From Agrocybe praecox (taxonomy: Eukaryota > Basidiomycota > Agaricomycetes > Agaricales > Agrocybaceae), in NCBI GenBank assembly GCA_964017145.1, contig OZ024852.1, positions 2,543,945 through 2,607,944 on the forward strand: DNA of 64,000 bases. Reading direction: 5' to 3'. The notes beneath the pieces are model-generated. The model was not told the origin of the DNA. It worked only from the letters and a program-made list of their open reading frames with translations, and ran no database searches. The translations under genes and the position numbers were made by a program. Of the stretch, positions 36,071 through 47,900 are shown one piece after another; the first letter of the stretch is position 1, and every line of letters begins with the position of its first letter.

Positions 36071-36957
36071 CTAGAGCTTTCCTGGAAGCCTGCCACCCCC
36101 ACTTAATCTGATGTTCTCTCCATTCACGTATGGGCAATCCAAAATCCACATGACAGTCTTTGCGAACTCGTAAGGCTGGCCGAATCGCTTGGGGTATACA
36201 ATCCCTTCATTCTCCAGACTCTTTCGTGTCTTCGCAGGAAAGTTACGCGTCATACTGCTGTCAAATACTCCTGGGGCAACAGTGACAACACGGATATTGT
36301 GTCGCGAGAGATCACGAGCCATGGGAAGAGTCATCGAACATAAAGCTCCTTTCGTGGCTGAATACGCAGTCTGTCCTGGTTGACCTTCGAACTTTGAGAT
36401 ACGAATCAGTGTTTTTGACGACATTTATTATTAATGCACTCACTGCAGCAGCACTAGCAACAAAGACAATGACCCCGCGTTCGCCGTCTGCTCCTGATTC
36501 TGGATCGACTTTGATGAGGTGCTCGAGTACCAACCGTGTCAAATTGAACGACCCAGTTAAGTTCACGGCGAGCGTAAATTCCCACAGATCCAAGCTATGT
36601 GCTTTCCCATGAGCGTCGACGATCTTTGATGCTGTACCGACTCCGGCACAATTTATTACACCCCCTAATGGTGCACCGGTATTCGAAGCCCATTCGGCGC
36701 TGCCTTTCACTGCTGTAGCAACTTGGTCGAGAGCTGTAATGTCTGTTTCAAAAAACCTTACGTTCTCAGAGGACCTGAGCGCCTCTGGAGGTGGTGAACG
36801 GTCGACAATGGCAACATATGCTTTCTGGGCGAGCAGGTCATGCGCTGTTGCCAACCCAAGTCCTGACGAGCTACAATCGCTAATTAGGACGGATTTGAGG
36901 AGTAAATTCAAAAACGCACCCTCCAGAGACTACAAATGTCCTTTTCTCGACTTTCAT
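36071..36957 (-). CDS. Short-chain dehydrogenase, 3-hydroxyacyl-CoA dehydrogenase type-2-like
   Basis: Spliced gene of about 260 aa; start MKVEKRTFVVSGG at 36957, joining SSGLGLATAHDLL to complete the GGxSGLG dinucleotide-binding motif. Next come VAIVDRSPPP, GVINCAGVG (the NAG-type motif with Cys-Ala-Gly), and LWEFTLAVNLTGSFNLTRL. The catalytic pair is in KFEGQPGQTAYSATKGAL (YxxxK), with Ser from the VASAAA region. RVVTVAPGVFDSSM and ENIRLSGGGRLPGK close the protein. The overall pattern is that of mitochondrial 17-beta-HSD10/ERAB-like SDRs, which oxidise 3-hydroxyacyl-CoA with NAD; the substrate is an inference. Divergent from GRX5 across 260 bases. Confidence 0.88.
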
Positions 36958-37217
36958 CCTACGTGTAAGTGTATTGAAGGATTAGAACTAATCATTTCTT
37001 TCGGTTGTGCATGATGATTCGTGAAAGGATAGCTGTGATTGGCTAATCCACAATCACGTTCAATTTCAAAACAGGATTGATCACGTGGAATGAAATATAG
37101 AGGCCGAGGCCGAGGTTCGCTTACTTCATTCCGGAAACGAATTTGTGTTTTCTCATCATCGTCCGACGTTCTCCTGCAGATCTCACATTCCATTGCTTTC
37201 TTCACGTACCAGGAAAC
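36958..37217. promoter_or_regulatory. Divergent promoter, SDR / GRX5, with CCAAT and E-box
   Basis: TGATTGG (reverse of CCAATCA) at 37036-37042 and CACGTG at 37082-37087 lie between two outward start codons. The same two motifs flank the CYT1 start. HAP-type control is inferred only. Confidence 0.45.
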
Positions 37218-37882
37218 ATGTTCAGACCATCACTGCGCTCTTCTGTAAGTTCAAAATATCAATTGTACAAATATTAGCCTTGTTATCCTAAAGTTACGTC
37301 AATTTCATTCACAGGTCAAGCTCCTGCATCGCACCGCACCTTCAACAGTATTCTCAAGTAGACTGCTGGCATACAGATACCTCTCGGATGATGCTAGGTC
37401 CAGAATACAGAATGCTGTGAAGGCAGAACCAGTTGTACTTTTCATGAAGGGCACACCAACGGAACCCCAATGCGGCTTCTCCCGTGCAGTTGTTCAAATT
37501 CTCGACCTCCACGGTGTACCACCTGCGAAAATGAAGACTTACAACGTCCTGGCTGACCCTGAGCTGAGGAGTGGTATCAAGGAGTTCTCGTGCGTGTACA
37601 CCATGTTCTACACCTCATTTTAAGCTGATGTCATGTTAATTGTCGCGACACAGTGAATGGCCAACTGTTCCCCAAGTGTATGTTAACGGAGAGTTCGTTG
37701 GCGGGTGTGATATCCTCATTGGCAGTATGTATGCTTAATTTGCATTCTTTGTTCTTGTTCTTATAACCTCTCTTAATCCAGTGCACCAATCTGGGGAACT
37801 AGAAACACTGTTAGAAAACAACGGTGTTATTCCCAAAGTCGAAGAGGCATCATCAGAGACCGCGGAGAAAGCTTCATCTTAA
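37218..37882 (+). CDS. GRX5: Mitochondrial monothiol glutaredoxin
   Basis: Four exons, 37218-37244, 37315-37589, 37654-37724 and 37782-37882, sum to 474 nt and give 157 aa. The N-terminal ~40 residues ([19 protein letters not shown]) form a presequence. The glutaredoxin domain starts at [19 protein letters not shown] and carries the monothiol active site CGFS in [13 protein letters not shown]. Downstream are [21 protein letters not shown] with the cis-Pro TVP and the GG-CD glutathione-binding signature. Grx5 hands Fe-S clusters from the Isu scaffold to late-acting factors in the mitochondrial matrix. Confidence 0.95.
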
Positions 37883-38537
37883 ACTTTAACATTGTGTATC
37901 ATATACTAATCGACATATTTTAATCACCACTCTCCTGCATTCTGCTTCTCCTTCGCTCGGTATGTCTTCGTTGACAGTACGAAGTCAGCCCGGAGAGCTC
38001 CCGCAAGACCTATGAGTTTACTGTTACTCACCACGAAGCCAATATAAAGAGTTCGTAGACAGAACCAAGAACACTTCGATGGGATGGCATCTATACTAGA
38101 CACAGTACAGGGTATGCTACATATCGAGAGTGTGGATACCAACAATAGGGATATCAAATCGGATACAAAATATAACATGATACACAAAAATGTCTGATAC
38201 ATACTTTAAGTTGTACACAAAAAGAACGTACAAAGTCAAAAATAAACCCGTGTACTACAAATATAGGTCTAGGCGATCATGCAGGAGAAAGATGATTGAA
38301 GGATAATGAGAAATAGTAGATGATAAAGATATACCAAAGTGACATCAGACAAGAAGAAAATAGCGATTAGTAGAAATGGTCCTAGAGAGTTTGTCTCGAA
38401 AGGGCAAATGTAGGACCCCGTAGAAGGGTATGATTAGATCGAGTAGGGGATTCCTAGACCTGCACGTACAGCCTACGGTGTTGCAGGAGCGCCGATATTA
38501 TAATCCTTCCGAAAGGTTCAGGAAACGTTCAATGGCG
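37883..38537. other. Convergent intergenic region, GRX5 / CUE-Smr gene
   Basis: AT-rich 3' region. Short frames at 37924-38202 and 38430-38762 lack motifs; the second overlaps the Smr gene on the other strand. Confidence 0.45.
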
Positions 38538-40704
38538 TCAGGTTCGTCTGCGGTTGACAATCAAACCGCCATCCCAAGAGCCAACAACCCAGCCATCTTC
38601 AACAAGAGCTTTCCGAATAGCAGGTTTCAAGACGCTGACTTGGTTCATGGAATGAGATCCACGACCAGTGATTATTTTCAGCGGTTTGGCTTTAACAAAT
38701 TTCCCAGTCCAGCAGTAAAGCAAGGTTCCCAGATTATAGAGCAGAAGCGTAGCAAGCGGTAGATATCGGTGTAGCGCAAGAGGCGGAATGGGAGAGAAAC
38801 AACAGGAAACAAATAAGATTTCTGAGTGAATAGAAAAGGAATAAGATGAAGTAGCAGGCCTACCTTGAGATGCTGAATATGACTCCTCCTTGAGAATCTC
38901 TTTCACGATAACAATTGCTTCTGCTGAGGTTGTACCATGAAGATCAACAGTGTCATGGTTTGGTGAATTAATCCTGTACCAACATAGTGTGAATAAAAAT
39001 AGTCATCACTAAGGAAATAATGAGCAAACGTACCGTTTCTCTTGGACCATGACACGAGCTGCATTCAACGCTTCCTGTCTAGCAACTTCCTGGAACTCTC
39101 TCGCCTAGACAAAATAGATAAGTATGGAAGGTACAAAAAGGCAGAAAGAAAAGATGGAATAACTAACCCTCTCAGCAAAATAGAACGCAATCTCTCCTCC
39201 TCTCGTCTTTGAATTGCCGCGCTGCCACATCCTAGATGCCTCCTTCAAAGCTTCGTTCCTCTTCCGCATAGTTTCAGCCATCCGGCGACGAAATTCTGTC
39301 GATCCTGACCCCGCGGCAAACCTTCCTCCCCTAATCCCTGCTGCCCGAGCGGTTTTCATCCCGTTGACGTCCCGAGCATAAGCAGGGATATGGTGTGCAA
39401 GAGGATGAGGGCCGCGAAGGGGGGTCTTGCGTTCGGGAACTACTTGCCATTGGAATGGGCTCGGTTTGTTCTTCGATGTCGATTGTGCTGGTGGTTTCTG
39501 TAGTCTCACTTTGGGAGGCGGAGGTTCGACTGGAGGAGGACCAGATAAAAGGAGACGAGTTCTCTGGGCAGGGCTTTGAGGGTGGTTGACTTTTGGTTGT
39601 AAATGATAGATCCCTAACTCGGCGTTTGAATCAAGATCCCGGAGCACATTGACGAGGTCCAGGGCTTCATCGCCATTGCCGTCAGTTATTTGAACTGCGA
39701 GTTGAACGTCCGAAATTAATCTGTTGCGTTGAACGATATCGCTATCTTCGTACTCTGGCATGATGACGTCAAGCAAATTGTACAAAACGTCGACATGTTG
39801 ATCTTCGTCCGTAGCTTTGCAAAGAGAAGTAAGAGCAGCACGTAAAGCTTCATAAGAGTTACTATACTTCGGCGAGTGGAAGAAAGACTGGAAATAAGAA
39901 GACGGGTGCGGAGGTATCAATGACGAAACATATTCCGAGAGCGAGGATAACTGGGTCCACGGATCAGCTGAGACTGGTGGATCCTTGGTATTCAGATTAT
40001 TCTTTTTAGGCAAAACATGGTGCTGCTGTCGGATATCGGCCAGGGCGATTTTGTGAGGGCGTGGCGGAGCCTTTTTCCTCTGTGTCTTCAGTGGGGTTTT
40101 CTTCTTTGCCTCTACTATTTCCCAGTCGCCACTAGGTACAAGATCGTCTTCGTCGTCCAATCCATCAAGCCCCCGCTCTTCCATCTCCTGAATGTACTCC
40201 TCAGTGAGGATGCCTGCCACGATGTCCCATATGTCAATGTCGTCCTTCCCTGCATCTTGTAAAGCCTTTCGCAATTTCGCCGTCGATACTTCTGGCAAAG
40301 CTGCCTGCAAGAAGCCCAACGGCGAGCTGAAGGACTGAGATGAAGCTATTGAGGATCCCGAACTTGTCCCAAACAAATCTCCTGTTTCCTCGGGAGTCGT
40401 CCAGCTCGAAGTCGTGTCCTCGACTTGCTGGAAATCCGAAAGTTCAGACTGCTGCGATTCTTCCGCCTGCAACGCCAACTCGCTCAGCGTTGCCCGCAAA
40501 GAATCGATCTGCGCTTGGGTTGGCTCCACTGGCTTTCCGTTGTTGTCCGATTCTAGTTCGACTAATAGAGCCGCTATCAGCGACGAGTCGATTGTTGGGC
40601 TGAATTCTTTCTGTCTGATGCGTAAGATAACGGTTCTCGGATCGATTTACGCGATTATGTACCTCGAGAGAGTCGAAAAGCGTCCTTGTGATTTGTGTAG
40701 TCAT
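38538..40704 (-). CDS. CUE-like and Smr-domain protein, Cue2-type
   Basis: Exon 1 (40704 down) encodes MTTQITRTLFDSLE and joins KEFSPTIDSSLIAALLVELE. Around residue 90 a CUE-like helix bundle reads GFLQAALPEVSTAKLRKALQ, followed by DIDIWDIVAGILTEEYI. A long low-complexity middle with Pro-rich tracts follows, then a helical stretch EFRRRMAETMRKRNEALKEASRMWQRG. The C-terminal Smr domain contains DTVDLHGTTSAEAI (DLHG), then KIITGRGSHS and LKPAIRKALVEDGWVV. Smr domains with DLH/GxG motifs cut RNA; yeast Cue2 cuts mRNA at collided ribosomes during no-go decay. The match in domain order suggests such a role here, but this is inference. Upstream frame with a GTG start was rejected in favour of the spliced ATG. 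Confidence 0.85.
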
Positions 40705-41010
40705 TGTCAGAGAAGATATGGGGCTCTTATCCTTGGATTCCCGGTTTAGTATATTTTTCTGTAGGATCAACTTGGTGTCCCAGAAATGAGTCCTGGAGTT
40801 AATCGAGAAGAGAGAATAAATCGAAAATGGATTACTGTTCCAGGCGGACCGTCTCATTTACGACAAGTGCTAAATCACGTGTTTTCAGGGCCAGCTAAGC
40901 TTCGGCTTACTATATTATCGTTGTTACGTTGAACCTACCGCCCACACAACACATTGTATTCTAGCGACTTCCAATAAGGCAATCCCTTATTTACTTTATA
41001 AAGCTGCGAG
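40705..41010. promoter_or_regulatory. Divergent promoter, CUE-Smr / DUF2015
   Basis: These 306 bases lie between outward start codons. CACGTG at 40876-40881. Confidence 0.4.
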
Positions 41011-41566
41011 ATGTTATTCTATATCTCCCTGTTAGCTTTCTTGTCTCTGCTGGTCATGTGTAAGTGACTTATGTTTCTGTACGTTCCACGACCACAATTA
41101 TCTAATAACGACTGTAACAGTGACATATCGCTATCGAGCCTCTGTTATTCCCCATCTTCCTGAACGTGTAAAGACTATGTTTCCCAAACTTAGCAACTAT
41201 ACACCTCTTTCTACCTTTTCGGAGCAAGTGGGGCTTGGAATGACCTCGTCTGACTTTGACATCGAGGCGAACATTCGAGATGGCGATTCTCGCACTGGTT
41301 TGGATGAACAAGGGACGCAGGAAGTGCTGGAGATTATGAGGCGGGAACGTGTTAAGTGAGTGGCAAGCTACATGAAACGAAGGATGATCTCAACCAATGT
41401 GCCTCGTAGCTTTGATCAAGCCAGACTGATCAGACATAATCGTATCCTTGCACGCAACGGCATCGATCCGTCAGGTACGTCATCAACCTCAATAGCTCTC
41501 TGCATGATAAAGCTGATGGTTTCTTTAGGGATGCCGTTGGATTCTAAAGCCGTTACGCGGCTTTAG
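41011..41566 (+). CDS. Small membrane protein of the DUF2015/UPF0357 family
   Basis: Four exons, 41011-41059, 41121-41355, 41410-41474 and 41529-41566, sum to 387 nt and give 128 aa. Residues 1-16 are a hydrophobic anchor, MLFYISLLAFLSLLVM. Then a soluble fungal-specific domain: YRASVIPHLPERV, GMTSSDFDIEANIRDGDSRTGLDEQG, a helical EIMRRERVNFDQARLIRHNRILARNGI, and GIDPSGMPLDSKAVTRL at the end. These match the conserved stretches I recall for UPF0357/DUF2015 proteins (yeast YCL012C type), whose function is unknown. The short size and the split anchor exon make it easy for gene finders to miss. Confidence 0.85.
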
Positions 41567-42902
41567 ATCGTCGAGCATACTATTTGACTACCTTCTTCAT
41601 TTTCTGCCTTATCCCTTGGATTCTTGAGGACATTGCATTGACTCGCTTGTTGTTATCAAGTCCTTTGTCATACTATTGCACTCCCTGATTCTTCTCTGCT
41701 CTCATTAATTGCGTTTATTCCGCAATTCCACTTTCCTTTGCCCGTTGTATATCCTATGCTTCTTTTCACATTCTACCGGACTCACAAGTTTTCTTGCTGT
41801 AGTTTCCGTTGTACTTCTATCTCGTTTATTTATTAGCCTTTTGACTGATGTTGTTCTTTTGTTTCCTCTGGCATTGGTTTGCATTCAGATACATGGGCAA
41901 GTATCTTGTATTGATGTTTGACAGGAAATCTTTGAAACTGTCTTCAGAGACACATGTTTCTCGCTCAGATTATCTGTCTTGTCATACTTGTTTTGTTTCT
42001 GTGCTGCTTCTGCCGTCTCAGGCTCTTCCTTTTTGTTTCTATTGACGAGATTGCTTCCTCGTGACGAATTCTCGCTGTGCTTCTCGATCTTGCAGTCGGT
42101 TTCAAGTTCCACAATGCCCAGGCCGGGTACATCGGAGGCAGCCTGGAGAGAGAAGGGAAGTTCTTGGGGTAGCATCTTAACTCGCGGAAATGTTTTCCTG
42201 CCACTTCATCTGAAGAATATTCCTGGTCTATTACAGCGGCGATGCTGCTGGTGTTGTGCGGCATGTGCTGCATCTAGAGACTTGTCTTTTCCTGCCGTTC
42301 ATGTCCATCGCAGTGTTCAGCTTGCATGTTCATACGATCAATGAACGTTCGCAGAAGGCATTGACAGCGACCGTTGTTTTATCACACTCAAGGCATCTCT
42401 CTCTCAGTCTCAGTCATGGCATGAGACTGCCACCGTGCCGATGTGCTTCAAGGTTTCGATTCGAAGGCCTGCAAAACCTCTTTGCAGCAAAAATCATGCA
42501 GCGCATGGAGCGCTTGCCCACGGAATTGGTCGGCAACGCAGTCTGCATCCGTTGAAACTGGTGTTTTCTTCCTTGGACATACATACATACACGTTTTTGC
42601 CTGCTCTTACTCTTGTGATGTGATGTGATGTGAAGGGCACTACTATGTTGTTTCACAACTTCACGACTCGATGTTCGAGGCGCGTCTGTTTATAGCATGA
42701 ACGAACACCCCTCCATGACTGCTAGATCTTTCAGTCATCTTGCAGGCGCCTAAGAGACAGTTCAAGTCGCAATACGTGGCATAGGCTTTCTGGACAAGAT
42801 TGTATAGATTGGCGATCGGACCTCCAGCTTCCAGAGTGTACTTCCATGATAAAACGTAGGACTGCCAGCTGCATGTCCCACCTCTTATTCCCTAGAAAAA
42901 CT
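41567..42902. other. Intergenic, no gene recognised
   Basis: A minus frame at 41885-42175 is Glu/Lys/Asn-rich without motif. A short TGATG repeat lies at 42614-42632. The last part should hold the promoter of membrane gene B. Confidence 0.4.
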
Positions 42903-44976
42903 ATGACCAGTGGTACCAAACCTCAATGGATTCAGGCCATATTTTTCAGTCTTTCCTTTCGCCTATACACGCTTAGGCTTACTATCTTGAGTGCTCTCGT
43001 GGCGCTCCTCACCAGCATTGGAGTAAATGAAAGTGGGATACTCCATGGTTTATGGCCGGCGCTGCTCTCGGTCGTTATCATCCACCATGTGGCAAGGTGA
43101 GACGAGACTCTGCGCCTTTCGAGCCCATTGCTGACGCCTTCTACCCAGTACTTGCAAGCTCCGATTCGTTCCCGGAATTCTGGATGTGACTCTGACCATA
43201 GCGGAATCAGTCGGTAAGCCTTATAGCAGCATCTTCAATGCGACGACGTTCCCGATAGTAGTAACCTAGGCTCCGTATTCTACGCCAAGCGGCTCCCAGA
43301 AGTCAGGTCTTATGACCCCGAGATATTTGTTTACCATGCAGTTGCGGGTTGGACGGTAGTGGTATGCCTTATCGTGCTCTCAATTTTCAGGCTTGCTACT
43401 GTCGTCGAAAGCCGCGGGAAAGCGTTAAACAATGCATGCGACTTCCTTGAGCAGGTGAAGAAGGTGAAATCGGAGGGAGGTGGCGAAGGCGAAGAACACA
43501 CCACGATTTCAGAAGTTTTCTTTGGTAGATCATTCTGGAAACCGGTATTTCAGTGAGTTTTGGATCTATATAAAGTCTGATTCAGACTAAAACTTATTTA
43601 GCGGAGAAACCAGCCTTGTCAAAACACTCAGAGGTTTTCTCGGCTTGCTTTTTACTCTGTTTTTGATTTTCTTCACCATGATACACATGATTTCTGAGCC
43701 AATACGGGAGACTGCTCTCACCCCTGTTCAAGAACATCGCACCACTATAATTCCTCCTGATAAGAATGTAGCACAGGGATTATGGAACATCATGATACCC
43801 GTAAGAGGTTCTTTTATCTCGTTTAATCTCAAGCTCAAATAACTTTTTTCAAGCTTTATCACGACGACATCATCGGTCAAGAAATGATTCAGAATGCATT
43901 TGCCGCTGTTCCGTCGCAGAACAATATTGGTATATCCCTTTGAAATTTTGCGTTTGTTGAATTCAATTGACGCTCAGCCATCATTAGTACCCCCTGGTGT
44001 ACGACAAGGTTGCATCACTCTCTTGCCCCCGGCACGCACGCGTTCAAAACACGACAACCATAATTTCACTGCCGTTGCGTTCCAATGCTTTACCACGATG
44101 CTGGACTCTCGTGGCATGGCTGAAATTCCTCGATCCATAACCATCGCGGTCAATTTCACGCGATTGAGCTTGGACTCCAGTCTCATGCAACATATACCCT
44201 TGTTCTTCGATCCATTGGAGCCTGCGGTTACGATAATTGTCGCAATGACGAACCAGAACGTGACTGGAATCCAAACACTTCTCCAAAAAACTGCGCCGTT
44301 ATCAATAGGATCCGATACGAACCTTGCAGTTGCAGTATCTCGGGATATTCGGGAGATCTTCAAAGTACCCGTTCTGGCAGCAATAGGATTATACCAAGTC
44401 AGTCAGTCAGTCAATCTAAACTCTTTGTTCTTTTGATTGATAATAGCATGTGTAGGTTTCTTCGTCCTTCTAGACTCCTCGCTTCATAAGCGTATATCCT
44501 GATCCAAACATCATACCTGTCGCCGGTATTTCGACTTTGAGACTTTACATCCCTATTTTTGGAGAGACAGTTTCTGAATTATCGATCTTCTCCGACATCA
44601 GGGACGATTCTGTCTTATCCGGATTCTCAAGTGTTGGTGGTTTATGGACAGCCCTTAGTGGGACATTTGCATTGATATTTGGAGGATCTCTACTTCACTT
44701 CATACGTGGTACGCTCTGACATTTGTTATAGATTTTCGATATACTGATTCTTTTGCTTCATCTTCAGGATCAAAAAACATCTCTTTCATTGGCCTTGTTC
44801 ACTATTTGAACAATGATAAACAAAAAATGAAAGAGTATTGCCTTAACGAATACCCAAACCTCAAGGATACGAATGACAAGAAAGGACTGCTCGCCTTCTT
44901 AAGCGACTATGTCATCGATATGAGCTTCTTAGAGACCGAACACGACGTCGAGAAGCAAAAGGATCGTGGGTCGTGA
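42903..44976 (+). CDS. Multi-pass membrane protein of unknown function, copy B
   Basis: Spliced gene, colinear with copy A. Start chosen at MTSGTKPQWIQAIFFS; an in-frame ATG at 42846 would add 19 residues. Segments shared with A: LYTLRLTILSALVALLTSIG, ILHGLWPALLSVVIIHHV, VFYAKRLPEVRSYDPEIFVYH, LRGFLGLLFTLFLIFFTMIH, PIRETALTPVQEHRTT, the sequon-bearing loop (NFTA, NFTR, NVTG), and LWTALSGTFALIFGGSLLHF. The C-terminal helix is KNISFIGLVHYLNNDKQKMK, then stop at 44974-44976. One local piece of the first exon (43001-43085) is roughly 80% identical to copy A in DNA. All junctions I traced are GT..AG, so the copy appears intact. Confidence 0.72.
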
Positions 44977-47900
44977 CTCAGGGAATCTCGATGACCCCTG
45001 CCATCGTGATTAATAGTCAAGCTGTGCTTGTTATTTCAACTCGCCAGTTACTAATAGTAGTTACGCAGATATTCAAAATGTATCTACTTGTGTTGCTAAT
45101 CTATTAAGATTTATTTATATGATCTATCAGGCTTAGGCCAAAGTGAGGATTTATATGACTCGGTCATGATGGGCGCCACTTTAGGCGCCATTGACCATTG
45201 CTTCCGGTGTAAGTATGACTTCATTCAGTCCTGAAGGATTGACCAACCCGCCTCTTTGCCGGATGTCTGAGCTTCAACGTTAACTTTCGGGACGTCGGCA
45301 AAATCTCAATCTGGATTCTACTCATGTTGCCGATGTATCTGAGATCAAAATATCTTTGCCGCAAATCCACCAAATATTCATGACGCACCTGATCTCTTTA
45401 TCAAGTCTGACACTTAAAGTTACAAGTCAACAGGCAAAAAATAGGGAACGGTCATTCCTAGATCTACCCGTCTGAAAATATTTCGGAATTCTCGTGAGTC
45501 ATTCTTACTACGTAATCAGTCTGAGGGGTTCATCGAATTTGATATCCCTCAGTTGCATTGAATCATTCCTCGAACTCGACTCACTCCATGCCATCTTTGC
45601 GACTCATAAAGAATAAGCACCGGAAAATCTTCATCCGAATCCATGGAGAGATTTTTCTTACTCCCAAGTTTCACCAAATTTGGACATGATTGAGTATTGA
45701 CCAAAATCCCTGTTTTTTTCCCAAGGTGCTTTAATCCTGCACACAACACAAACGATCATCAAGGAGGTCAAGACGTAAAGTAGGAACCTGAGGTAATACG
45801 AAAATTTCTGCATAAACATTTTTTCGGTGACAATAGACCTTCCCTCTTCTCAGCAAAAAATAAAGGAGATGTGTCAAGCCCGAACATTGTCGTTCTCAGT
45901 GGTGTTACTTGATTTCGTGAGGGGCCACCTTTGCTGCGCACGGCAGCGGTAGTGTTGCATACTGACGTGACGTTTTAGGGCTCAGAATGCCTGATATGTA
46001 GTGCTCCTCCCGACAGACATGTCGACAAAGGTGGACCCGTATTTTTACTTTACCAAATTCCGAGCCTGAGTTGCACTTCCGAAGCCTCGCATACGACATG
46101 TGTCGAGCACGTTGGAACGATAAATATAGATCTTCTCAGGTCATTGTTGGCCTGATGTGAGCGCCTCTTTTACTGCGAGTATTGACGTTAATCCATGCGT
46201 ATCTCAAGTTGTGTGTTTTGTTTCTTTTTTTGTAGTCCGTTACCTTCAACCGTTTTTCCGTACAAAAGGCGAACGCGTACCCCACTGATTTCCGAGGTTT
46301 TACTTTTTTTCCAGCATCTATGATCATCTTCGAAGGGTTTCATGTTATTTCGGCCAGAATCAAACTGCGTTTTACAGTGGACACCATAAAAGCATACAGA
46401 GCCTATTAATGTCCATCCAGCCAGTTGTCAAGATGGGCCCTTTCCCCAGTTTGCAGTTTTCTCGCACTCTCTCGGAAGAAATTATAATGTCTTTTCGCTC
46501 TGGTCATGTTCGAAAACGTCATTAATCCAAGTTCACAACTAGTTAGCTAAGAGCATACTCAGGTCCCGATCTCATTTTGAACTTATTGATCTAAGCGAGC
46601 CGTTCCTGCTCTCAGATGCCCCAATCAGGAGCCGTGGGACTTCGGTGGGCCTTGAAAAAAAAAAACTTATGAAAAACATAAGAAATCAAGACAGTCGGCG
46701 GCCACTGGAAAGGTGGAATTTATGGCATTCCTTGATGCCAGATGATCAGTTATCATGACAAGCATGTTTCGTTTCTTTCCATATTTGATGCGTTTATTCT
46801 CCGTGTATATCGTGATGTTGTACGATCCAATCCCCAGAAAAGACTGTAAGAGGTGAATACATATAGAATAGGACCAATCTCTCAGTCGGTGCTTACTTTA
46901 CTTGTGAGTTGTCGTATCAATTGGAGTCGACACACTCCAAGGGTAGTCAATGAAAGCGGTGAACAAATTGGTTCCTTGGGCCTAACTCATGTGGCCAACC
47001 CTGAAACGAAACGCTAAGTTAAGTTAGGTGTTTCCACCCGAGATGTCATCTTGAACGCAGCTTACTTCTATTGTTATTCTCTATTCTGTAATTCCTTCAA
47101 ACTGACAACGCACCATCGCTTCTGGTACAAAACTACGTCGAGAAAGATCTACGATGATGCGCTCGTTTTTTATTATTATAGCTATGCCATCTCAGAAAGT
47201 CAGTATACAGGCTTGGCCGATATTTTTGCGATTTATTTATTGGAAGTTATTTCCTGCCGTCACAGTAAACCCGAGTACAACATACCAACAGGTTAACAGG
47301 TCGTGATGGTGACTCCTTGAGCCTGATTACTTATCCTGTAGCGGTATAAAGGACACGGCGGGCATCCATTCAAGAATCTAGTATGTAATCGTCGTCGTCG
47401 TGTCCTATTGATATTCCTATCTCTATGGCCTACTTACGGCTTACCGTTTGAATTGTCCAAACGTGGTGGACACCAGCGGTATAGTAACTTCCAATCATAA
47501 TGCTACATAACTATTTTGTCATTCAAGGGCCACTCACGGTATGAATATATCTATCAGACACAATACTTTCACGTAGTATGTCACGAACTAACCTTAATAT
47601 CACAATCTAAATGGGGTTTCTTCCCGAAACAAATGGGGGAAATAGCGCGATTTGAGGACTACTGATATCTGATATTTATCACTTTTGACGTGTAGAAGGG
47701 TAACATACATATATACACACGCTCAAGGGCGGGCGGGGCTCATCTGTCCAGAGGAAAATTTGGACAAGTTTCTCAGGACCATTCATTGGCGGAAGTGAAG
47801 GTTGTCATATTATGAGATATCTCCTTACTAGTAGAGTGGTGACGACAGCGAGTAAGATACGGCCTTTCAAAATCAGATAGGTGAAAAGATGCAAGGTCGC

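Noticed and set aside
36071..44976. The block between the inverted membrane genes as a transposon cargo
   Set aside because: No terminal repeats, transposase or target-site duplication could be seen, and the enclosed genes are conserved housekeeping genes.
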